This document shows positions 27,100-33,940 of a stretch of DNA of 64,000 nucleotides, piece after piece (positions within the stretch are counted from its first letter, which is position 1; each line of letters begins with the position of its first letter). Made by a program: the position numbers and the translations under genes. The notes under the pieces are model-generated. The model saw only the letters and a list, made by a program, of their open reading frames with translations. It ran no database searches and was not told where the DNA came from. The DNA lies in the NCBI GenBank assembly GCA_030427245.1, contig JAUHXA010000004.1, forward strand, positions 124,001-188,000. Direction: 5' to 3'. Source of the stretch: Bacteroidia bacterium. Lineage in GTDB: Bacteria > Bacteroidota > Bacteroidia > Chitinophagales > UBA2359.

Positions 27100-27732
27100 T
27101 TATTTGTTATCAGGTTTATTACCTCCATTAAACAGTCTTTGCAGAGAATCTATTTGGCTTTGAGACATTTGTGGAACACTAAAATCACTCGCTCCTTGGC
27201 TAAAAGGATCTGTGCTGCTGCTGAAAGGATCACTTCCAAAAGGGTCACTTCCGCCTACTCCCAAGTCTATAATAATGGCATCTCCACCATAATTAGCACT
27301 ATCAAGCATACTATCAACATCGCTTTGATCTACTTTTACATCTCCACATTCATCACAATCTTCCTTTGGATTGGTGGCTACAGGACGCGAAATCTCCTTT
27401 GGTAAGGTTAAATCTACTTTGTACCCCATTTTTCCGATTTCTTTTAAGACCAACGACTTGTTCAACATTTGCTGAATATCTGTACCAGGTTCGCCCACTA
27501 TTTTTAAGGAATTTTTTTGAGGATCGGACTTGCAAAACTTTACTCCCTCTTGAGCATTGAAAAAACGAACCAATTGAATAGCATCGCTTACCGTAAAAGC
27601 TACTTCTTTGCCTTGACTGTCTATTTTTGATAGCCGCAAATTTTTTAGTTCATTGGAACTGGGTTGGGCTACTAATGGAGTGAAAGAAGAAGTTAACAAA
27701 AAAGAAACCAATATGAAAATAATGTATTTCAT
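27100..27732 (-). CDS. Exported protein with DPF-rich tail, unknown function
   Basis: 210 residues from the ATG at 27732, two codons inside a GTG-started frame. Signal peptide about 1-22 (MKYIIFILVSFLLTSSF, then TPLVAQ). Residues 25-120 form a compact domain with a stretch resembling a secretin/TonB short N-terminal domain (SKIDSQGKEVAFTVSDAI). Then come Cys-x-x-Cys (DCDECGD) and an acidic, glycine-rich tail with repeated DPF units (SDPFGSDPFSSSTDPFSQ). I know no family. The low-complexity tail suggests an unstructured, perhaps partner-binding, end. Confidence 0.7.
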   Translation of the reverse strand: MKYIIFILVSFLLTSSFTPLVAQPSSNELKNLRLSKIDSQGKEVAFTVSDAIQLVRFFNAQEGVKFCKSDPQKNSLKIVGEPGTDIQQMLNKSLVLKEIGKMGYKVDLTLPKEISRPVATNPKEDCDECGDVKVDQSDVDSMLDSANYGGDAIIIDLGVGGSDPFGSDPFSSSTDPFSQGASDFSVPQMSQSQIDSLQRLFNGGNKPDNK

Positions 27733-27994
27733 AACCACCTATTTTGTTTGAAGGTTGTATATATAATATGATAAAACTGTTGCTAACACCAACAGTCTTC
27801 AAAATTTATTTATAAAGATTGATTGCTCAACCTTGGTATATTTCGTGGGCTTATATTCAATCAAATACAGGTTATCAGCAAAAAAGGGTTATTCAACAAT
27901 TTACTTCAAATTAGTCATTAATTCTGAAAAAAGAGAATTCAAATGTGTAAAAACATTATTTTACTCTTCAATACAATTCTAAACAGCCTAATAT

Positions 27995-28207
27995 CTAACG
28001 GGTTAGAGCCATATTATCTTGCTTACAATCTTCTCCTGGAGTTCCACCACATACAGTACATTCTCCTACTTGATTTTTCAACATAGGATTATTCGTTGCA
28101 CAAGTTCCTCTAAATTCGCCGCCTTTTACCAATAAGATTCTCAATCCTATTCCCGCAAAAACGAGTGCTATTAAAATAATGGTCAATATTAAAGTTGGAA
28201 TAAACAT
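27995..28207 (-). CDS. Small cysteine-rich membrane protein
   Basis: 70 residues: one N-terminal membrane segment (about 3-25), then KGGEFRGTCATNNPML and a CTVCGGTPGEDC cluster (four cysteines in total after the membrane segment). Small proteins of exactly this layout occur widely in Bacteroidota as unnamed membrane or secreted proteins, so the frame is probably genuine although short. The cysteine spacing (C-x16-C-x2-C-x6-C roughly) could bind a metal; that is a guess. Confidence 0.72.
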   Translation of the reverse strand: MFIPTLILTIILIALVFAGIGLRILLVKGGEFRGTCATNNPMLKNQVGECTVCGGTPGEDCKQDNMALTR

Positions 28208-28270
28208 AATTCTTTTATTTTTTTATTCTTAAATAGAAACAACAAAACACAAAGATATGTTTTGTTCCGC

Positions 28271-28278
28271 TATTTTTG
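28271..28278 (+). promoter_or_regulatory. -7 box of the mazG promoter
   Basis: TATTTTTG matches TAnnTTTG, followed by cagc as often seen, and lies 38 nt upstream of the mazG ATG. It is also about 64 nt from the divergent small membrane protein gene. Confidence 0.45.
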
Positions 28279-28315
28279 CAGCTCGTTTGGTCATAAACAA
28301 AAATACAAAATATCT

Positions 28316-29101
28316 ATGAAACCTATCAATCTATCTACCAAACTAGATGCTTTTGAACGAATCTTGACAATAATGGAAGAGTTGCGTGAAAAATGTCCGT
28401 GGGATAAAAAACAAACCATTCAAAGTCTTCGCACCTTGACCATTGAAGAAACATATGAGCTGACGGATGCCATTACAGAAAAGAATATGGTAGGCATCAA
28501 AGAGGAACTGGGCGATTTACTGTTACACATTGTTTTTTACGCCAAAATTGGGGAAGAACAAAAAGCTTTTGATATCGCTTCAATTATTGATAGTTTGTGC
28601 GAAAAACTTATTAAGCGACATCCCCATATATATGGCAATTTGGAGGTAAAGGACGAAAAAGACGTGCAGGCAAATTGGGAGATGCTTAAATTGAAGGAAG
28701 GAAAAACTTCTGCACTTCAAGGAGTCCCAAAATCATTGCCGGCATTGGTTAAAGCCATACGGATTCAGGAAAAAGCAAAAAAAGTAGGTTTTGAGTGGGA
28801 TACTAAAGAACAGGTATGGGACAAAGTAGAAGAAGAATTGGACGAATTGAAGGAAGCTTTGGAGGAAGGAGACCAATTGAATATCAACAAAGAATATGGA
28901 GATGTCCTTTTTTCTTTAGTCAATTATGCTCGATTCATTGATGTTGACCCTGAAAATGCCTTAGAACTTACGAACAAAAAGTTTATCAAACGTTTTAAGA
29001 AAATGGAAATCATCGCAAAAGAACAGGATAAACAGCTACTCGATATGACCTTACGAGAAATGGATGCAATCTGGAATGAGGTAAAAAAAGACATTAATTA
29101 A
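28316..29101 (+). CDS. mazG: Nucleoside triphosphate pyrophosphohydrolase MazG
   Basis: 261 residues from the ATG at 28316 (MKPINLSTKLDAF). An upstream frame to 28262 adds 18 residues overlapping the promoter and is not used. Two MazG repeats are present: N-terminal LREKCPWDKKQTIQSL...EETYELTDAI with EELGDLLLHIVFYAKI, and C-terminal VGFEWDTKEQVWDKVEEELDEL with EYGDVLFSLVNYARF. The EExxE-12-ExxD metal residues are intact in both. It hydrolyses non-canonical or excess NTPs to NMP and PPi. It is followed 7 bp later by the DUF2027/Smr gene. Confidence 0.94.
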   Translation: MKPINLSTKLDAFERILTIMEELREKCPWDKKQTIQSLRTLTIEETYELTDAITEKNMVGIKEELGDLLLHIVFYAKIGEEQKAFDIASIIDSLCEKLIKRHPHIYGNLEVKDEKDVQANWEMLKLKEGKTSALQGVPKSLPALVKAIRIQEKAKKVGFEWDTKEQVWDKVEEELDELKEALEEGDQLNINKEYGDVLFSLVNYARFIDVDPENALELTNKKFIKRFKKMEIIAKEQDKQLLDMTLREMDAIWNEVKKDIN

Positions 29102-29108
29102 AATTGAT

Positions 29109-30239
29109 ATGAAAAAAAACAAGGAATATATACGAATCGGCGATAAAGTTCGCCTAATCTTTACAGACGAAGTAGGCATAGTTGTGGAAGCTTTTGACGG
29201 AGAAACAATGATGGTCGAATTGGATGGAGAAGAAATTCCTGTATTTATCGAACACCTTGAAAAAGTAGTGGAGAATGATTCAGAAGCTTCAATATCTTCC
29301 AAGCCCAATCCCAATCTTCAACAACACTTCAAAACAGGTAAGAAAAAACCCTTAAAAAAGGTGGAGCTTCAAAAAAAGAAAATGGAGGCTGCTCAAAAAA
29401 TCAATGCCAGCGGACTCCAAACCAGTCTAGACAAAGCCCCTGATAGAGGTATAAGAGTTGCCCTCCAACCCTTTCATGACGACAATGGAGATATCACTTA
29501 CTTTTTGATTCACTTGATAAATGATTCGGGTTATGCACTTCAATTTGAATACGAAATGTCAAGCATTGAAGCCATAGAATTTGTATTGAAGAAAAAAATT
29601 GGCGGTCGTGAAACGATGATTCTTAATTCGATGAACTACGATATGCTCAATGAGCAGCCTTTTCTGCAATTTAAATTTGAGCTACTCAAAAAAAATAACA
29701 CCAAGCTTTTACAGAAGTTTGAAAAAATAGTGAAGCCCAAGGCTAAAATGCTCCGTCGTCCGCCTGAGCCACTCGACAAGATTGAAGGCAAAGCTTATCT
29801 TTATCCAATTTGTCATCAGTTCCCCACTGCTCCTAATGTAGAAAAATCTGTCAACCCTGAAAAAAAATATTTGGAAAAATTAAAATTTCATACTTTTGAG
29901 GACAATGTAATAGAGCAAGATTTTTCTGAAAAAATATACATCAATGCTGAGGAAAGAATTATAGATTTGCACATTGAGAAACTTATCAAGTCTTATCGGC
30001 ATTTACCTAAAAGAAACATTCTGTCTATCCAATTGAAGGAATGTCAAAAGAGTATTGAAGAAGCCATCAAAAGAAAGGAAAAAAACATGGTGGTGATTCA
30101 TGGCATTGGAAAAGGTAAGTTGAAGCAAGAAGTTTTTAAGCTACTCATGAACTACAAGGAAATCACCAACTTCAAAAATGAATACAATCATCGGTTTGGT
30201 TTTGGAGCCACAGAAATTTTCTTTGAGTACGAAGAATAA
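29109..30239 (+). CDS. DUF2027 and Smr domain protein
   Basis: 376 residues. An N-terminal small beta domain (about 8-55, GDKVRLIFTDEVGIVVE) leads to a lysine-rich linker, the DUF2027 domain (about 110-210), and a C-terminal Smr domain (about 285-372) with IDLHIEKLI and HGIGKGKLKQEVFKLL, the HGxGxG motif of Smr nucleases. This architecture is characteristic of Bacteroidota. Smr domains cleave RNA near stalled ribosomes or DNA; the substrate here is unknown. Note that a second Smr protein, MutS2, is encoded 2.3 kb upstream. A hairpin element begins 3 bp after the stop codon. Confidence 0.88.
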   Translation: MKKNKEYIRIGDKVRLIFTDEVGIVVEAFDGETMMVELDGEEIPVFIEHLEKVVENDSEASISSKPNPNLQQHFKTGKKKPLKKVELQKKKMEAAQKINASGLQTSLDKAPDRGIRVALQPFHDDNGDITYFLIHLINDSGYALQFEYEMSSIEAIEFVLKKKIGGRETMILNSMNYDMLNEQPFLQFKFELLKKNNTKLLQKFEKIVKPKAKMLRRPPEPLDKIEGKAYLYPICHQFPTAPNVEKSVNPEKKYLEKLKFHTFEDNVIEQDFSEKIYINAEERIIDLHIEKLIKSYRHLPKRNILSIQLKECQKSIEEAIKRKEKNMVVIHGIGKGKLKQEVFKLLMNYKEITNFKNEYNHRFGFGATEIFFEYEE

Positions 30240-30241
30240 TG

Positions 30242-30317
30242 ATTGAACTGCTATATGGCTATACTGTTGTATTGCTTACCCACACGAAGCAATACAACCA
30301 TAAAACAATTCAACAAT
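30242..30317. repeat. Hairpin-forming intergenic element, copy B
   Basis: A 12-bp perfect stem (gttgtattgctt/aagcaatacaac, 30266-30277 and 30287-30298) sits inside a longer imperfect hairpin. Its 5' part (30242-30269) matches 52354-52381 at 24 of 28 bases, all four differences being T/C. It starts right after the DUF2027 stop and merges into the 5' flank of rnpB, and may serve as the terminator of the mazG operon. Confidence 0.7.
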
Positions 30318-30751
30318 ATAAAAAAACTACAAACCGTTCTATCGCTTTGCCGCCTTATAGAGGGCAGGTTAAGAGGAAAGTCCGGGCAACAAAGAGCAAC
30401 CACACCATCTAACTGATGGACTCCAACTCGAAAGTATTGGAGATAGCCAGTGTCGCAGAAAATAACCGTCCCGAGTACTTGGGATAAGGGTGAAAAAGTA
30501 GGGTAAGAGCCTACGGACAGATGTGGAAATTCATCTGTGGGGCAAACCTTGTGGGTTGAAAGACCAAATACACCAGCATGTTCAAGCTTTTTGGAGCTTG
30601 AACTGAGGGCTGCTCGTCCAAAGCTGGGGGGTAGGTCGTTGGAGGCAGCGGGTGACTGCTGTCCTAGATAAATGATAGAAAACTGGATGCGTTCAGTTAC
30701 AGAACTCGGCTTATAGGTTTGTAGTTTTTTTTATATTGTTGAATTGTGTTA
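30301..30751. repeat. Inverted repeat enclosing rnpB
   Basis: The arm 30305-30335 (31 nt) is the reverse complement of 30716-30747 (32 nt) with one bulged base in the A/T run, and pairing continues with one mismatch to 30301 and 30751. This extends helix P1 of the RNase P RNA from a normal dozen base pairs to more than 30. Confidence 0.88.
30321..30730 (+). ncRNA. rnpB: RNase P RNA, bacterial class A
   Basis: Catalytic RNA of RNase P, which matures tRNA 5' ends. The universal 5' core gaggaaagtccgggc is at about 30379-30393. The middle carries the cgtcccgagtacttgg and gggtgaaaaagtagggtaag elements. The 3' core reads agataaatgata with acagaactcggcttatag (about 30699-30716), pairing back with the 5' end. 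P1 arms are actacaaacc and ggtttgtagt. Ends are estimated from P1; the T-run after P1 (30725-30732) suggests P1 doubles as terminator. It lies between the DUF2027/Smr gene and a sigma-54 regulator gene. Confidence 0.96.
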
Positions 30752-30778
30752 CTGTTAAATTGTTATATTGATGAATAA

Positions 30779-30838
30779 CTAAATGGTTTTTAGTTAGCAA
30801 TATAGCCAATAGGTGATATAATGATAAAAACCATTTAG
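30779..30838. repeat. 14-bp stem hairpin downstream of rnpB
   Basis: ctaaatggttttta (30779-30792) and taaaaaccatttag (30825-30838) are perfect reverse complements around a 32-nt loop. It is too AT-rich for a standard terminator. It lies 48 bp past the RNase P RNA and about 120 bp before the next gene, and is similar in style to the element at 30242-30317. Confidence 0.7.
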
Positions 30839-30958
30839 CTATTCAAACCATTTTCTCCTTATTCAAGTTGAATTTGTAGAAATTGGCTTATTTATTGCAG
30901 TTATTTCCTAAATTTACAGATATTTTTTAACCCATTCGTTCAAAAACAAACAGAGAAG

Positions 30959-32332
30959 GTGGCTAGTACAAAAGCAAAGATTTTATTAATTGATGATGAT
31001 AGAAGTATTCGGCGAACACTTAAAGAAATTCTCGAATATGAAGACTATAAAGTAGAAGAGGCAAAAGACGGCATCGAAGGTATGGTGAAAATAAAAACCA
31101 ACAAATATGATGTGGTCTTTCTCGACATTAAAATGCCCAAAATGGATGGCATGGAAGTCCTCGAAAATGCCCAAAAAATACGTCCCGACCTACCCATTAT
31201 TATGATTTCGGGACATGGTACAATGGAAACTGCAGTAGAAGCCGTCAAAAAAGGTGCTTTTGACTTTATTGCGAAGCCGCCAGATTTGAACCGCCTCCTC
31301 ATCACCGTACGAAATGCTCTAGATAAATCCAGTCTGATCACGGAAACCAAAGTTTTGAGGCGTAAAGTCACCAAAGTACGGGACATTGTAGGTGAATCAG
31401 GAGTAATTTCTAAAATTAAGGAGACCATTGACCGAGTCGCTCCTACTGATGCCAGAATTCTCATTACTGGACCAAATGGTACGGGTAAAGAATTGGTAGC
31501 TCGTTGGATACACGAAAAAAGCCACCGCAATAAAGGTCCTTTTGTGGAGGTGAATTGTGCTGCAATTCCTGCTGAACTTATCGAAAGTGAACTGTTTGGA
31601 CACGAAAAAGGAGCATTTACTTCTGCCCACAAACAGCGTATTGGCAAGTTTGAACAGGCAAATGGTGGTACGCTTTTCTTAGATGAGATTGGAGACATGA
31701 GTATTTCGGCACAAGCCAAAGTACTGAGAGCCTTACAGGAAAATCGAATTACTCGAGTAGGTGGAGATAAAGACATTCAAGTAGATGTTCGGATTCTTTC
31801 TGCCACGAATAAAAATTTATTGAAGGAAGTAGAGGACACCAAATTCCGATTGGATCTTTACCACCGCCTTAATGTCATTCCGATTCGTGTGCCGTCTTTG
31901 AACAATCGTCGAGAAGACATCCCTATGCTCACCAATGTGTTTATCAATGATATTTGTAGTGACTACAATATTCCTCCAAAACCCATCACACAAGAAGCTA
32001 TTCAATTGTTGAAGAGTCAAAACTGGTCGGGGAATGTGCGTGAACTACGCAATGTAGTGGAACGTCTCATTATTTTGAGTGAAGAAAAAATAACAGGTGC
32101 GGATGTGCAAATGTTTGTTTCTCCGGCTGGAGCAAATGTCACCAGTAACGTCAGCTTGTACGACCGATTCGACAGCCTGCAAGACTTCAAGGAATACACC
32201 GAAAAAATGTTTATTCAACACAAATTGGGCGTAAATGGTTGGAATGTCAAAAAGACTTCCGAAATATTGGGCATCCAACGAAGTCACCTCCACAACAAAA
32301 TCGTTAAGTACGAATTGAAGCGAGATGAATAA
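30959..32332 (+). CDS. Sigma-54-dependent response regulator (NtrC family)
   Basis: 457 residues. Receiver domain (1-120) with acidic pocket IDDD and phospho-acceptor Asp56 in VVFLDIKMPKMDG. AAA+ domain (about 143-375) with Walker A GPNGTGKE (171-178), Walker B FLDEIGDM, and the sigma-54 contact loop GAFTSA (218-223; canonical GAFTGA). C-terminal Fis-type HTH (about 420-457, KKTSEILGIQRSHLHNKI). The start is GTG, just before ASTKAKILLIDDD. No kinase gene adjoins it. It activates transcription from sigma-54 promoters in response to phosphorylation; targets unknown. Confidence 0.94.
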   Translation: MASTKAKILLIDDDRSIRRTLKEILEYEDYKVEEAKDGIEGMVKIKTNKYDVVFLDIKMPKMDGMEVLENAQKIRPDLPIIMISGHGTMETAVEAVKKGAFDFIAKPPDLNRLLITVRNALDKSSLITETKVLRRKVTKVRDIVGESGVISKIKETIDRVAPTDARILITGPNGTGKELVARWIHEKSHRNKGPFVEVNCAAIPAELIESELFGHEKGAFTSAHKQRIGKFEQANGGTLFLDEIGDMSISAQAKVLRALQENRITRVGGDKDIQVDVRILSATNKNLLKEVEDTKFRLDLYHRLNVIPIRVPSLNNRREDIPMLTNVFINDICSDYNIPPKPITQEAIQLLKSQNWSGNVRELRNVVERLIILSEEKITGADVQMFVSPAGANVTSNVSLYDRFDSLQDFKEYTEKMFIQHKLGVNGWNVKKTSEILGIQRSHLHNKIVKYELKRDE

Positions 32333-33499
32333 TCAATAGGTCAAATAAGCATCAGTAAAACCACGTTTATGAACCTCTATCAAGGTTTCATAAGCGGCAG
32401 CATGATTGGGCAAACCTTTGACAATCACTGTTTGACTACCATTGGTTTGGTTGTTTACTTCCAACTGTCCAAGGTCTTTGACAGCATCAACATGATCTTG
32501 GGTAAGCATGAAAAAATCACCGATATTCACCTTCAATTCATTCACATTTGTGCTCTCAATAATGCTACTATTACGGACTACATTTCCTGTCGTATTCCAT
32601 TGAGGATTGATAGAATTGGCATAGTTTGGGTTGCTGTAATCAGTTTGATTGAAGGTCGTGAAGCTATCAGGTTTTTGGATGTCTGCAGAATAAAATTCAG
32701 CAGTCTGATTGTTTGTAGGAGTTGTGTTCCTCCAAGAGTCATTGGTTGAAGTATTGTTCCACGATTGACTATTTATTGTAGCAGTGTTCCCCCAAGAATT
32801 ATTAGTCGGAGTGTTGTTCCACGATTGATTATTGGTTGGAGTTGTGTTTGCACTAACATTCAAATTTTGGGCAGAAGTATTATTTGGATTGGTAGCCACA
32901 GTTCTTCCCAATTTTCGAGGACCAGGCTGATCACTCCTTTCACTCAAAATCGCATCCATTTCAATCAAGGAAGGATTTTTGGCGATAACCACACCATTTG
33001 GAGAAATAAGGTAAGACGTTGGTACAGTTCTCAAATCCCACATAGTCAATTGATTTGTACCCTGTTCGTCCTGAATTCGAGCATTATGCAACCAAACCAT
33101 ATTGTAATCTTCTACCGCTTCATTCCAATTCATTTCCTTTTCGTCAATCGAAACACTGTATATTTCAAATCCATTGGCATCTACAAAATTTGCGTTTTGG
33201 TATTTGTCATAAATTACCTTATAGTTTGGAATGTGAGGCTGCGAACAAGGACACCAAGATGCCCAATAATGTAAATAAACATACTTACCTCCCAATGCAT
33301 AGAGGTTTGAGGTCGTATTGTAGCGGTTTTGCAGCACTATGTTCGGAACCTTCTCCCCTACATGCAGACCACCAGCATTTTTGTCTAAATGAATTGCTTC
33401 GACAATTTCTTGTGCAGTTGTAGTTTCGGAATAGAATAACAAAGAAAAAGATAGGGCTAAAAATAATAATCCTTGCCTTAGATTAATTGAATCTAACAT
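32333..33499 (-). CDS. TlpA/thioredoxin-fold exported protein with Asn/Thr-rich repeats
   Basis: 388 residues. Signal peptide about 1-29 (ends TTTAQE). A thioredoxin-like fold (about 45-185) follows the TlpA pattern: GEKVPNIVLQNRY, YLHYWASWCPCSQPHIPNY, then the cis-Pro region TVPTSYLISPNG. The active site reads W-C-P-C-S, so the second cysteine of CxxC is replaced by serine while a cysteine stands two residues after the first. Residues about 205-300 are low-complexity Asn/Thr/Trp repeats (SWNNTPTNNSW, SWNNTSTNDSW). The C-terminal 80 residues form a small domain (LKVNIGDFFMLTQDHVDAVKDLG). It ends 1 bp after the convergent regulator gene. Confidence 0.82.
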   Translation of the reverse strand: MLDSINLRQGLLFLALSFSLLFYSETTTAQEIVEAIHLDKNAGGLHVGEKVPNIVLQNRYNTTSNLYALGGKYVYLHYWASWCPCSQPHIPNYKVIYDKYQNANFVDANGFEIYSVSIDEKEMNWNEAVEDYNMVWLHNARIQDEQGTNQLTMWDLRTVPTSYLISPNGVVIAKNPSLIEMDAILSERSDQPGPRKLGRTVATNPNNTSAQNLNVSANTTPTNNQSWNNTPTNNSWGNTATINSQSWNNTSTNDSWRNTTPTNNQTAEFYSADIQKPDSFTTFNQTDYSNPNYANSINPQWNTTGNVVRNSSIIESTNVNELKVNIGDFFMLTQDHVDAVKDLGQLEVNNQTNGSQTVIVKGLPNHAAAYETLIEVHKRGFTDAYLTY

Positions 33500-33940
33500 A
33501 AAATAACTCGAGATTTGGGTGAATTAAATCTCCCCTATTTTGTTTTGAACTAGGGGATTATTGGTTTTATGGATTAAGTATTTGGAGTAACGTTAGTGTT
33601 TTGGATACTAAATTTAACCTTTTTCTGATAATCAACCAAATAGAAAAAAGAGTAGTCTTCCCCAAAAAACACCTCGAACAATAAGATACGTACTTTTTTT
33701 TTATTAAATTATATAAAAATAAATTATTTCGGTATCTAATTAAAATTTAACATTTCTCGTTTCGAAAACATAATACATTGAAAATTAATTTTATTATACA
33801 TAAATTATTTTTATCTTTAACTTTCTATGACTGGATTAAAAAAAAGTGTTTTTATCTGGCTTCCAATCTAAATATAAAATTTTTCACCTTTTGGCTCATT
33901 ACCAAGAGTCATTCTACAAAAAAATGACTTAACTATGTTT
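33500..33940. other. Gene-free AT-rich region with a leader hairpin
   Basis: No gene seen. At 33531-33557, tcccctA and its complement taggggA form a 7-bp stem that would sit about 32 nt upstream of the TlpA-like gene start on the minus-strand transcript. The rest (about 33600-33900) is very AT-rich and unremarkable. Confidence 0.5.

Noticed and set aside
30779-30838. Intrinsic terminator for rnpB
   Set aside because: The stem is almost all A-T, the loop is 32 nt and no T-run follows; the P1 helix with its own T-run is a better terminator.
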